DNA from: Mycetocola zhujimingii
GTDB lineage: Bacteria > Actinomycetota > Actinomycetes > Actinomycetales > Microbacteriaceae
Length of the DNA: 64,000 nt
Assembly: GCF_003065425.1 (NCBI RefSeq)
Contig: NZ_CP026949.1
Coordinates: forward strand, 1,984,001-2,048,000
Direction: 5' to 3'
This document shows positions 24,736 to 32,658 of this stretch, in pieces (positions within the stretch are counted from its first letter, which is position 1; each line of letters starts with the position of its first letter). The translations under genes and the position numbers were made by a program. The notes beneath the pieces are model-generated. The model made no database searches, had not been told where the DNA came from, and worked only from the letters and a program-made list of their open reading frames with translations.

Positions 24736-25543
24736 GAACGCGCCTCGACGCCATGATCGCAACGAAGTGGCCAAACAGCGTAACGATACCGAGGGCGAGC
24801 AGAATCACAAGGACCCAGCGCATGGCGAGGACCTCGCCGACGAACAAACCGACAACCGCTGCAACGAAAATCACCATGGTCAGTTCGACCGAGTGGAAAA
24901 TGCGGTGGAACGGCAGGAACCTGGCGACGCGTCTGGCGACAGCCAGTATCCCGGGGCTCGGGGCTGACTCGCTCTCGCTATAGGTGAGCTTCGCCGCGCC
25001 GTAGTTCGCCCGCGCCACCCTGACCATGTCGTTGAGCGCCTTGTTGAGCACGATGACAAGCGCAAGCAACGCGCCGAGGGTCGTGTAGAGATAATCGGCA
25101 GGCGCCTCGAACGGATACCCGGCCGCCCGGATCGCGAGAGCCAGCGGGATGAGCGACTCTGTTGAGTAGTGCCCGACCGCGTCGAGGAACGCACCGGCCG
25201 GCGACGACGTCCGCCGCCACCTGGCGACTTCACCGTCACTGCAGTCGACGAGCATCTGCAGCTGGCCGAGGACCAGACCGAGAAGCGCGCCCCAGATTCC
25301 GGGGATGAGCAGCGCTCCGGCGACACTCCACCCGGTGAGAATCATGAGACCGGTGACTCCGTTCGCGGTAATCCGCGTTCGGAGCAGCAGCCAGGTCAGG
25401 TATGGCGAGATATCGCGCAGGTAGAGCGATGCAGTCCAGTGCTCTGCGTTGCGCCTGCTCCGGACCTCCGGCGGCTGGGCAACATCCCGCAGTTCTGAAA
25501 TCGAGCGTGGTTTGAGGGGGCGTTCAGCCGACGCTTCCGACAC
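24728..25543 (-). CDS. CDP-alcohol phosphatidyltransferase-family membrane enzyme with altered active-site motif
   Basis: A 271-residue membrane enzyme with about six helices. The catalytic CDP-alcohol motif is clear: DCSDGEVARW ... G ... LDAVGH. The consensus is D-xx-DG-xx-AR-x8-9-G-xxx-D-xxx-D; here the last aspartate, thought to be the catalytic base, is histidine (LDAVGHYSTE). Members join a CDP-activated alcohol to a second alcohol with release of CMP. In this operon it may use the product of the LicC-like enzyme, which is inference. It overlaps the upstream GT2 by 20 bp and the downstream GT2 by 8 bp. Confidence 0.82.
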   Translation of the reverse strand: MSEASAERPLKPRSISELRDVAQPPEVRSRRNAEHWTASLYLRDISPYLTWLLLRTRITANGVTGLMILTGWSVAGALLIPGIWGALLGLVLGQLQMLVDCSDGEVARWRRTSSPAGAFLDAVGHYSTESLIPLALAIRAAGYPFEAPADYLYTTLGALLALVIVLNKALNDMVRVARANYGAAKLTYSESESAPSPGILAVARRVARFLPFHRIFHSVELTMVIFVAAVVGLFVGEVLAMRWVLVILLALGIVTLFGHFVAIMASRRVRA

Positions 25544-26621
25544 TCGAACCTCCGGTTCTTTCGTTCTTCAACGCTGAGATGTTGCTGGCCAGCGAGAGGA
25601 AGCCGAGCACAAAGCCGACTCCCCAGCAGAAATGAATACAGGGCAACACTACGAGAAACCAGAGCTGCGTTCTGACGCCGTCATGCCGCGCCACGGTGAA
25701 CGTGGCTCCGATGACGAGCAGAAGATAGAGGGCGGGGATCGCCCAGCCCAGGGTCAGAATTGCGGTACCGCCCAGCGCCGCCTGAACCAGTCCGATGATT
25801 CCCAACACCACACCGATGGCCACGCCCAGCACCATGACGGGTGGCGCGAAGTACCGAAGCGTGTTTTTGCTCGGGAACCGCCGCGTCAGTTCGCCGCGCC
25901 ACATTCCCGTCGAGAAGAATTGCCGGGCCAGTGCCGACAGTCGCGGTCGCGGCCGATAGGTGACCCTGAGCTCGGGGGTGAACCAGACCACGCCTCCCGC
26001 AGCACGCAGGCGGCGATTGAGTTCCCAGTCCTGGCCACGTTTGATGCGCTCATCGAACATGCCCACCCGTTCGAGAGGCTCCCGGCGAAACACACCGAGA
26101 TAGACCGTGTCGGCAGGCCCTTCGGCCCCGCCGACATGGTGGGGCGTACCGCCGAGCCCGACCTTGCTGCCATACGCACGTGCAACGGCGCGCTCGAACG
26201 GCGTCGTCCCCTGCGCATCCATGATGCCGCCAACGTTGGCCGCTCCGGTGCGAGCGATCGCATCCACCGCGAGCCGGGCGTAGTCGGATGGAAGTACTGA
26301 GTGAGCGTCGACCCTGACCACGACGGGGTACGTCGTCGCACGGATGGCGATGTTCAGTCCGGCGGGAGTCGACCCGACCGGGTTCTGGATCACACGGATC
26401 CGAGGGTCTGCGCGGGAAAGCTCGTCGACCAGCTCGTTCGTACCGTCGATACTCGGCCCGACGGCAATGGCAATCTCGAACGGCCCCTGGTAATCCTGCT
26501 CAAGCAGGCTGGTCACCGCTGCCTTGACGTGGGTGACATCGTTGAGAACCGGCATGACATATGAAACACCGACAAGTTCGGCGGTTCCGCCAACTGATGA
26601 GTTCTCAGTCATGGTCTCCAC
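25524..26621 (-). CDS. Glycosyltransferase family 2 with C-terminal membrane helices
   Basis: A 365-residue GT2. The N-terminal GT-A domain has GVSYVMPVLNDVTHVKAAV, AVGPSIDGTNELVDEL, the DxD-type VVRVDAHSVLPSDY, and the catalytic/acceptor motif RGQDWELNRRLRAAGG (ED-like plus the QxxRW equivalent further on). Three to four C-terminal helices (about residues 255-345) anchor it in the membrane. It resembles succinoglycan/exopolysaccharide-type GT2 enzymes. It is first of the GT2-CDP-alcohol-GT2-TagF operon. The start is GTG at 26621 or the ATG at 26612; the GTGGAG between them could serve the ATG only at short spacing. Confidence 0.85.
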   Translation of the reverse strand: METMTENSSVGGTAELVGVSYVMPVLNDVTHVKAAVTSLLEQDYQGPFEIAIAVGPSIDGTNELVDELSRADPRIRVIQNPVGSTPAGLNIAIRATTYPVVVRVDAHSVLPSDYARLAVDAIARTGAANVGGIMDAQGTTPFERAVARAYGSKVGLGGTPHHVGGAEGPADTVYLGVFRREPLERVGMFDERIKRGQDWELNRRLRAAGGVVWFTPELRVTYRPRPRLSALARQFFSTGMWRGELTRRFPSKNTLRYFAPPVMVLGVAIGVVLGIIGLVQAALGGTAILTLGWAIPALYLLLVIGATFTVARHDGVRTQLWFLVVLPCIHFCWGVGFVLGFLSLASNISALKNERTGGSSVGSVG

Positions 26622-26710
26622 TCGCTGAATTGGTCGGCTAGAGCCTACCAGTGAGGATTTGAGCGTCTCCTGCGAGACACACGCCCCGACGGCGCGGAGC
26701 GCTCACGACC

Positions 26711-26742
26711 AAGCGCCCGCGGGCAGATGCCCACGGACGCTT
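26711..26742. terminator. Hairpin between htrA and the GT2 operon
   Basis: A stem of about 14 bp with two G.U-type pairs (AAGCGCCCGCGGGCA against TGCCCACGGACGCTT), 13 bp past the htrA stop on the minus strand. There is no clear T-tract, so termination is probable but not certain. Confidence 0.5.
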
Positions 26743-26755
26743 GAATTCGATGTCG

Positions 26756-28453
26756 CTAGAGAACGAGCTGCCCCAGCGTGACCGTTGCGGTCCTGGTGTC
26801 GCCGTCGCGCACGTACGTAACTTCTGCTTCGTCGCCGGCCGCGAGAGCCCGCACCTGTGCGGTCAGGTCGGTCGCCCCCGTGATCGGGTACCCGTTGAAG
26901 TTGGTGACGATGTCTCCTGACCTGAGCCCGGCCTCTTCGGCCGCGCCACCGGGCGTGACTTCATTGATCAACGCACCGACGACAGGGCTTCCCTCTGCGC
27001 TGGCCGCATCTCCGACCGTTGCACCAAGGAGCCCGTGAGTCGCTTCGCCGTCTTCGATGATCTCCTCGGCGACGCGCTTCGCGACGTTCGACGGGATCGC
27101 AAACCCGACGCCGATGCTGCCGCCCTGGCTCGAATCGGAGCCAGCGGTCGCAATCGCGACATTGACACCGATGAGCTTCGCCTCAGCATCAACGAGCGCA
27201 CCACCGGAGTTACCGGGGTTGATTGCGGCATCCGTCTGGATGACCGACAGTGAGATGACGGCCTGCTCACTCGGGGTCGTCTCCGGCGTCTGACCGGGGA
27301 TGTCGAAGCCCCACACGTCGTACGGGTCCTGTTCGGTGTCGTCTCCGTTGGAGCCCTCTTCAGGAACCGCGGACGAAGCCACGGTGATGCTTCGGTTCAG
27401 GGCGCTGATGATGCCGTCGGTGACGGAACCCGCGAGACCGAGCGGCGCACCGATCGCAACCGCGAGGTCACCCACGTTGAGCTTGTTTGAGTCGGCGAAT
27501 TCAATCGGGGTGAGCCCCGATGCGTCTTCGAGCTGGATGACGGCCAGGTCGTACGCGGGGTCAGTGCCGACAACTGTGGCGTCGTAGAGCTTGCCGTCGT
27601 TGCTGGTCACCCGGATCGCGGGATCTCTGAGCTGCCCATCGAGGGTAACGACGTGGTTGTTGGTCAGAACGTAGCCGTCATCGCTCAGGATGATTCCGGA
27701 GCCACTCCCCGCGCTCTCGCTGCCCTCAACGGACAGCGTGACAACACTGGGCGACGCCTTGGCTGCGATGGCGGACACGAGCGAGACATCCGACGTGTCG
27801 TTGATCGTGATGTTCTCGGAACCGGTGGCGTTCGGACTGACGGTGCCAGACTCATTGGACATGATCAGGGCGGACGTTCCCGCGCCGGCAGCCCCACCGA
27901 CGAGCGCGCCAACGGCGAGACCGGCGATCAACAGTCCCACGTTTGACCTACGCTTTTCGCGAGGGGCCGGTGGCTGCGGGTGCGACCCTGGCGCGTAGCC
28001 GGTTGAGTCATACCCGGTGTTCGCCGACGCTCCCTGTGCCGGATAGGCGTTGCCCGCAAAGTGGGAGGTGCCGTCATAACCGTTTGCCGTTGGGGCGCCC
28101 GGGTACTGGTGAGTCGGGTACTGGGCAGCCGTTGGCACCGTCGGGTCGTGCCGCGGTGAGTGTTGCGCAGACGGCGTTCCCAACTGGTGACCAGCGGGTG
28201 TGGGAGCACCGTCCGCCGCGCGTGCCCGGTCAGCGCTGCCGTGAACAGCCGGCCCGCTTTCACTCGATCCCTGCCCGGCGGCCGCCTGCGGCAGATTCGG
28301 AGCGGGGGGCGCGCTCTCCTGTGCCTGAGTACCGGCGCTGGGCTCGCCGGACGACGCGGGGCCCGTTTCGGGCGACACGGCGGCATCAGGGTTCTGCGCA
28401 GAGGGAACCTGAGGGCTTCCCTCTGGACTGGAATCCTTCGAGTGATCGGTCAT
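26756..28453 (-). CDS. HtrA/DegP-like serine protease with PDZ domain
   Basis: A 565-residue membrane-anchored protease. The first ~170 residues are a Pro/Ala/Gly/Gln-rich cytoplasmic stretch, followed by one membrane helix (NVGLLIAGLAVGALVGGAAG), a trypsin-like domain and a C-terminal PDZ domain (GLLGATVGDA ... GLRSGDIVTNFNGYPI). The catalytic triad is visible: His in YVLTNNHVVTLDG, Asp in DPAYDLAVIQLE, Ser in INPGNSGGALVD. It cleaves misfolded or regulatory proteins outside the cytoplasmic membrane. The ATG at 28453 has an excellent GGAAGGAG ribosome site. The actinobacterial PepD/HtrA family looks like this. Confidence 0.92.
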   Translation of the reverse strand: MTDHSKDSSPEGSPQVPSAQNPDAAVSPETGPASSGEPSAGTQAQESAPPAPNLPQAAAGQGSSESGPAVHGSADRARAADGAPTPAGHQLGTPSAQHSPRHDPTVPTAAQYPTHQYPGAPTANGYDGTSHFAGNAYPAQGASANTGYDSTGYAPGSHPQPPAPREKRRSNVGLLIAGLAVGALVGGAAGAGTSALIMSNESGTVSPNATGSENITINDTSDVSLVSAIAAKASPSVVTLSVEGSESAGSGSGIILSDDGYVLTNNHVVTLDGQLRDPAIRVTSNDGKLYDATVVGTDPAYDLAVIQLEDASGLTPIEFADSNKLNVGDLAVAIGAPLGLAGSVTDGIISALNRSITVASSAVPEEGSNGDDTEQDPYDVWGFDIPGQTPETTPSEQAVISLSVIQTDAAINPGNSGGALVDAEAKLIGVNVAIATAGSDSSQGGSIGVGFAIPSNVAKRVAEEIIEDGEATHGLLGATVGDAASAEGSPVVGALINEVTPGGAAEEAGLRSGDIVTNFNGYPITGATDLTAQVRALAAGDEAEVTYVRDGDTRTATVTLGQLVL

Positions 28454-28676
28454 GGTGGCGCTCCTTCCAAAGCACAATCAGCATCCCGTTCGGAGCTGTG
28501 CGTTTCATTCACGCTGCCTGTGAGCGGGCCAAGTGTCGACTGAGACGTCAAAGCCGCTCGAAGAAACCGGCGTGGAGCGGGATCTCACATCATCAAAGAC
28601 TACCTACTCTGCCCTAATCGAGCCCGGGACCTTCGTCCTGTCACGGGTTCGACTGCTCCGGAGATACGCGCAGGTG

Positions 28677-29492
28677 TCAGCAGCCTGGACCCCGCGGATT
28701 TCTGGTGCACTCTTTGTCTACGAGGACCGTCCTGGCGTCGCCCGCGAGTGCCGCGATGGTGACCGCGGGTGACGAAAGAGTGCCATCGATCGTTATCCAG
28801 GATGCGCCAGCCGCTCGGTATTCCACGGCGAACGCGACGGTCACCGTGACGGCGTAAACGCCCGTGTCCGCATAAATGTGGCTGGTCGCGGTTGGTGAGA
28901 ACTCGGGCAGCCCGAGCTCGGCCCACGTCGCGCCCGGAACTGTGGTCCGGGAGCGCGAACCATCTCCCCACGACCAGTGATAGCTCACCGGTGTGAAGCG
29001 AACCTCGATAGGTACGTCGAAGAGAACACCCGGTTGAACATGACGGCTCGTATCCGCGATGAAATTTGCCGGAAGGCCGGTTACGAGCCAGCCGTCAGGC
29101 TCCATCGTGAGCGTCGGAGCGGTCGGGCTGAAGCGCGCGAGGTCGCTCAGCGTCACTACATCGGGAAGACAGAGCGTGCCCGAGACACACTGCAGGCTGC
29201 GGTCGATTCCTCCCGGCCCGTCGGAACCATCCGCGTTGCCATTGTCACCAGTTCCGCCATCGTCGTCGCCGCCGTCGTCGCCGCCGTTCTGACCGCCGCC
29301 ACCCCCTCCGCCGCCGTTGTCCTGATCACCACGGATGATGGCCTCGCCGTTCTCGAGACTGCCGCCGGTGCAGAATCCATTCAGCTTGTCCACCACGTCG
29401 CAATTAGCGGCCTCCGCGACCTCTGCCCCGGGCATAAGTGCCACTGCTGCTGCGAACACCAGCGCAGTCAACAGGCGACGTCTTCGGTCCAC
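28677..29492 (-). CDS. Secreted PKD-domain protein with Gly/Asp-rich linker
   Basis: A 271-residue exported protein. The signal peptide (RRRRLLTALVFAAAVALMPG) ends near AEAAN. A Gly/Asp/Asn-rich linker of about 45 residues follows, then a segment with paired cysteines (LQCVSGTLCLPD), then a PKD-like domain with the WSWGDGS and SHIYADTGVYAVTVTV motifs. Such domains mediate surface adhesion or protein contacts. The GTG at 29492 lies inside the lipoprotein gene (25-bp overlap), so the two are made together. The last residues contain one Cys pair (ECTRNPRGPGC). No enzyme motif is seen. Confidence 0.75.
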   Translation of the reverse strand: MDRRRRLLTALVFAAAVALMPGAEVAEAANCDVVDKLNGFCTGGSLENGEAIIRGDQDNGGGGGGGGQNGGDDGGDDDGGTGDNGNADGSDGPGGIDRSLQCVSGTLCLPDVVTLSDLARFSPTAPTLTMEPDGWLVTGLPANFIADTSRHVQPGVLFDVPIEVRFTPVSYHWSWGDGSRSRTTVPGATWAELGLPEFSPTATSHIYADTGVYAVTVTVAFAVEYRAAGASWITIDGTLSSPAVTIAALAGDARTVLVDKECTRNPRGPGC

Positions 29493-30040
29493 GATTCGAC
29501 TTTCGATACAAGTAGCTTTCTCGGATCCTCATTCGCTGAAGTCAGCGTGACCGAGAGCGGGAGAACACTCGAACGCTCCACAGGCGTTACGTCTGAACCA
29601 TCGGCTGCAACGATTCTCACTTGGGAGACATCGCGACAGAGGTTCAATATGACCTCGGCTCGCTCTCCCTCCTGCTTGAAGCGATCGATACTGGCGGGGG
29701 TGAACGTTGAGATGCCTGTTGTGTGCCATCCGTTCTCTTGAAGAACTCCAGGTACGCCCAAGTCCATGAGGTGCGCATCCGTCACGTAGGGAGCCACGGA
29801 CGACATGTCCTTCCCGCCGAGCGAGTTGCTCAGGTCGTAGGCCGCAGAGTACTTCGCGTACGTGTCCGTCGCTGCAGCGAGCGCCTCGTCCTCGCTCGCG
29901 AAGATGGCCGTCGGCGTTGGAGTGGGTTGTGCGGACGGCTGCGCACAGGCGAAGAGGGACACCGCCCCGCCAGCGATCGCGAGACCGGCCACGACAGCGC
30001 GCAACAGCGTCGGCATCCGGTGTCGCGCGCCGCGTTCCAT
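29468..30040 (-). CDS. Lipoprotein, function unknown
   Basis: A 190-residue lipoprotein. The signal peptide LLRAVVAGLAIAGGAVSLFAC ends in a lipobox (LFA|C) at about residue 32. A Pro/Thr linker is followed by ASEDEALAAATDTYAKYSAAYDL, a conserved opening of actinobacterial surface lipoproteins with an NTF2-like fold. The ATG is probably leaderless (TAGCGT at 30047-30052 on the reverse strand, 6-nt gap). The DnaA-box-like CTGTGGATAACT lies 37 nt upstream, exactly as before tadA. It overlaps the downstream PKD gene. Confidence 0.75.
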   Translation of the reverse strand: MERGARHRMPTLLRAVVAGLAIAGGAVSLFACAQPSAQPTPTPTAIFASEDEALAAATDTYAKYSAAYDLSNSLGGKDMSSVAPYVTDAHLMDLGVPGVLQENGWHTTGISTFTPASIDRFKQEGERAEVILNLCRDVSQVRIVAADGSDVTPVERSSVLPLSVTLTSANEDPRKLLVSKVESWTEDVAC

Positions 30041-30046
30041 GCAGTC

Positions 30047-30052
30047 ACGCTA
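30047..30052 (-). promoter_or_regulatory. -10 element for leaderless lipoprotein gene
   Basis: Reverse-strand TAGCGT, 6 nt before the ATG at 30040 and 25 nt after the CTGTGGATAACT motif. Confidence 0.5.
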
Positions 30053-30077
30053 GAGCAGGTCAGCCTGATCCCGCAGA

Positions 30078-30089
30078 AGTTATCCACAG
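30078..30089 (-). promoter_or_regulatory. Shared 12-mer CTGTGGATAACT upstream of the lipoprotein/PKD pair
   Basis: On the coding strand of the lipoprotein gene the 12-mer ends 37 nt before the ATG. The plus strand reads AGTTATCCACAG and contains a perfect TTATCCACA at 30080-30088. It is also 94 bp upstream of the divergent aminotransferase, which may share it. Confidence 0.6.
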
Positions 30090-30183
30090 ACCGAGATCCG
30101 TCTGCCAGGCGCCGGCGCCATACTCCGCCGGATAGCCTAGGAATGCGACAGACAACGAACGTCTGCCCGCGAAAGGATTACGC

Positions 30184-31380
30184 ATGACTGTGCACGGCTC
30201 CTGGCAGCGGACAGCGGAAGGTGCCGGGCTCCTCCGGCCCGATGGCTCCATCGCCGCCACCATCTTCGCTGAAATGAGTGCACTGGCTTCCTCAACCGGA
30301 GCCATTAACCTCGGACAGGGGTTCCCGGACGAGGACGGTCCGCGCGAGGTCCTGGATGAAGCGCACCGTGCAATCAGCGATGGGATGAACCAGTACCCTC
30401 CTGGCCGCGGCACACCCGAGCTCCGCGCGGCGATCTCCGAGCATCAGCAGCGTTTCTACGGCATCCCCTCCAACCCTGACACCGACGTTCTCGTCACAGC
30501 GGGTGCCACCGAGGCGCTGGCGGCGACGATCCTCGCCCTCACCGACGCCGGCGACGAAGTGCTCACCCTCGAGCCTTTCTACGACGCGTACGGCGGTCTC
30601 ATCGCGCTGGGCCGCGCCAGGCACACCACTGTGCAGTTGCGCTGGCCCGATTTTCAGCCAGACCATGATGAACTGCGCCGGGCGGTCACTGACCGAACCC
30701 GGATCATTCTCATCAACAACCCGCACAACCCAACGGGCTCAGTGCTCTCCCGCGAAACGCTGGAACTTCTCGTGGAACTGGCGCATCAGCACGACGCGAT
30801 ACTGGTCACCGACGAGGTCTACGAACACCTCACCTTCGGCGTCGAGCACGTGCCGGTCGCCAGTCTGCCCGGCGCGTGGGACCGAACGGTCACGATCTCT
30901 TCCGGTGGCAAGACGTTCAACACGACGGGGTGGAAAATCGGCTGGGCCGTTGGACCGGCCGCGCTCATCACCGCGATTACCACCGTCAAGCAGTTCCTTA
31001 CCTATGTGAACGGCGCACCGTTCCAGCCAGCCATTGCGGCGGGACTCAGGCTGGGTGATGACTACTTCGCCGAGGTCGCCGACGGCCTCCAGCACAAACG
31101 CGATCTTCTGGCATCCGGACTCGATGCAGCCGGATTCGCCCTGTCCAGGCCCGACGGCTCGTATTTCATCGTCGCGGATGCCGCAGCGCTCGGCTTCCAC
31201 GATGCAACCGAATTCTGCCGTCGCCTCCCAGACCTCGCCGGTGTCGTCGCTGTTCCACTCGCGGCGTTCGTGAGCGCGGAGCACCTCGCCGACTATGCGT
31301 CGCTCGCCAGGTTCGCATTCTGCAAGAAGGTCGATGTGCTCCAACGGGCTGCGGCTCAATTGGCTCGACTCGGTCGCTGA
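30184..31380 (+). CDS. Class I/II PLP-dependent aminotransferase
   Basis: A 398-residue fold-type I aminotransferase of the kynurenine/methionine/aspartate type. It has AINLGQGFPDEDGP and NQYPPGRGTPELRAAI near the N-terminus, VTAGATEAL (cofactor phosphate loop), LINNPHNPTGSVLS, VTDEVYEHLTF, and the PLP lysine in ISSGGKTFNTTGWKIGW (about residue 240). The C-terminal arginine in the LARFAFCKK context can bind the substrate carboxylate. The substrate is not fixed by motifs. The ATG has an AAAGGA ribosome site. It is followed, convergently, by a nitrilase-family amidase; omega-amidase plus transaminase pairs are common in methionine or glutamine transamination salvage. Confidence 0.9.
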   Translation: MTVHGSWQRTAEGAGLLRPDGSIAATIFAEMSALASSTGAINLGQGFPDEDGPREVLDEAHRAISDGMNQYPPGRGTPELRAAISEHQQRFYGIPSNPDTDVLVTAGATEALAATILALTDAGDEVLTLEPFYDAYGGLIALGRARHTTVQLRWPDFQPDHDELRRAVTDRTRIILINNPHNPTGSVLSRETLELLVELAHQHDAILVTDEVYEHLTFGVEHVPVASLPGAWDRTVTISSGGKTFNTTGWKIGWAVGPAALITAITTVKQFLTYVNGAPFQPAIAAGLRLGDDYFAEVADGLQHKRDLLASGLDAAGFALSRPDGSYFIVADAAALGFHDATEFCRRLPDLAGVVAVPLAAFVSAEHLADYASLARFAFCKKVDVLQRAAAQLARLGR

Positions 31381-31393
31381 CCGTGTGCCCCGC

Positions 31394-32209
31394 TCAGGTT
31401 CGAGGGACGACCTGGAACCGCCGTAACTCGAGAGCGGGGTTGGACTCACGGACCTCAGCGACCCGGTTCGCTGAGGCGAAAGCCACGGCAACATCGATCT
31501 CCACGCCGATACCGGCTACTTGAACGCCCGCGGGATCCACGATCATGCTGTTGCCGACGCCGATGGGCGGTGTGTGGTCCGCGCCAGCAACATAGACGGC
31601 GTTCTCTATCGCTCGTGCGGTGATGAGCGTCTTCCAGTGGTGCTCCTTGAGCGGACCGCGCACCCACTCAGCCGGAACCAGCACGACCTCCGCACCGGCG
31701 TCGACGATGCGACGGGTCACCTCGGGGAATCGGATGTCGTAACAGGTCTGGATCCCCATTCGCAGCCCGCCGACGGTGAAGGTCTCGGGATCCGACAGGT
31801 CACCGGCGACAACGTAGTCACTCTCGGTCTGCCCGAAAGCGTCGTAGAGATGTTGCTTGCGGTAGCTGGCCACGAGCTCAGCCTGCGGGGAAACAGCAAT
31901 GATCGTGTTGGAAAAGCGGCTGCTGTCCCCCGTGCGCTCCACCATGCCAGCGACGAGATGGATTCCCAGGTCCTGCGCCATACCGGCCAGACTCTCCACG
32001 AACACACCATCAAGCGGCTCTGCCCGCGCGACCAATTCCGGCCCAAGGGGATTGATAAAGGCGCTGGAGTACTCCGGGAACACGACGACATCCGCCCCAC
32101 GGTCGGCCGCGCGCTCAGCGAGTACCCGAATGTCCAGGAGATTCGCCTCCACATCAGCGTCAGGGGCGAACTGGGCAACGGCAATACCTATCGGAGCATG
32201 CTCGGTCAT
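31394..32209 (-). CDS. Carbon-nitrogen hydrolase (nitrilase superfamily, amidase/omega-amidase-like)
   Basis: A 271-residue hydrolase with the Glu-Lys-Cys triad: Glu in VVFPEYSSAF, Lys in SYRKQHLYDAF, and Cys in QTCYDIRFPEV. It probably cleaves a small amide such as an omega-amide of an alpha-keto acid or a carbamoyl compound. The aminotransferase that converges on it (stops 13 bp apart) makes an omega-amidase role attractive but unproven. The ATG at 32209 is preferred: the family's N-terminal strand IGIAVAQFAPD begins within a few residues, and TATGCT at 32216-32221 (reverse strand) lies 6 nt upstream (leaderless type). Confidence 0.88.
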   Translation of the reverse strand: MTEHAPIGIAVAQFAPDADVEANLLDIRVLAERAADRGADVVVFPEYSSAFINPLGPELVARAEPLDGVFVESLAGMAQDLGIHLVAGMVERTGDSSRFSNTIIAVSPQAELVASYRKQHLYDAFGQTESDYVVAGDLSDPETFTVGGLRMGIQTCYDIRFPEVTRRIVDAGAEVVLVPAEWVRGPLKEHHWKTLITARAIENAVYVAGADHTPPIGVGNSMIVDPAGVQVAGIGVEIDVAVAFASANRVAEVRESNPALELRRFQVVPRT

Positions 32210-32215
32210 GCGCCC

Positions 32216-32221
32216 AGCATA
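32216..32221 (-). promoter_or_regulatory. -10 element for leaderless amidase gene
   Basis: Reverse-strand TATGCT, 6 nt before the ATG at 32209. Confidence 0.5.
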
Positions 32222-32284
32222 GACACCGGGAGGCGTTTCGGCCCAGATGCGGACAATGCATGCCCTGTCGTGCAGAATGATCCC

Positions 32285-32617
32285 ATGGGATACCTCGTCT
32301 ACGGCGACGGCACGGAATACGAAATCGATGACCGCGCCCTTGCTCACCTCAAAATCGTTATCGGCTCGAAGCTCCGCCGTCAGGAGGGGTTTTTCGTCAG
32401 CTGGGAGCACCGTCCCGAAGACGGATCCGGTCGCGTCTCGGTTTGGGTATCCCCCGCTATCCCTCTTCAGTTCCGGTTCGTGGGAAGCAAACCGCCACAG
32501 CTCAACCGTCACTGGCTTGAAGTCCTCGCTGATTCATCGTTCGGACCGCGCGGCCTGCACCTCGTGAGTGAAGCGGAAGCGGACAAGATGCCGCCCGTTC
32601 GCTCGAACGGAGCCTAA
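32285..32617 (+). CDS. Small DUF7882-like protein
   Basis: A 110-residue soluble protein: MGYLVYGDGTEYEIDDRALAH, LKIVIGSKLRRQEGFFVSW, then VWVSPAIPLQFRFVGSKPP and LNRHWLEVLADSS. It resembles a small actinobacterial family that occurs in several copies in Microbacteriaceae genomes, now called DUF7882 and sometimes mislabelled as DNA ligase. There are no catalytic motifs and the role is unknown. The start is the ATG at 32285; CAGAAT ends 6 nt upstream, again the leaderless arrangement. It is followed by a strong terminator hairpin. Confidence 0.75.
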   Translation: MGYLVYGDGTEYEIDDRALAHLKIVIGSKLRRQEGFFVSWEHRPEDGSGRVSVWVSPAIPLQFRFVGSKPPQLNRHWLEVLADSSFGPRGLHLVSEAEADKMPPVRSNGA

Positions 32618-32626
32618 GCCCAGCTG

Positions 32627-32658
32627 AACCTCGGATTCAGTTTCCTGAGTCCGAGGTT
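32627..32658 (+). terminator. Hairpin terminator after the DUF7882-like gene
   Basis: A 14-bp stem (AACCTCGGATTCAG against CTGAGTCCGAGGTT, one G.U pair) with a TTTC loop, 10 nt after the stop. The T-tract is poor. Confidence 0.7.
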
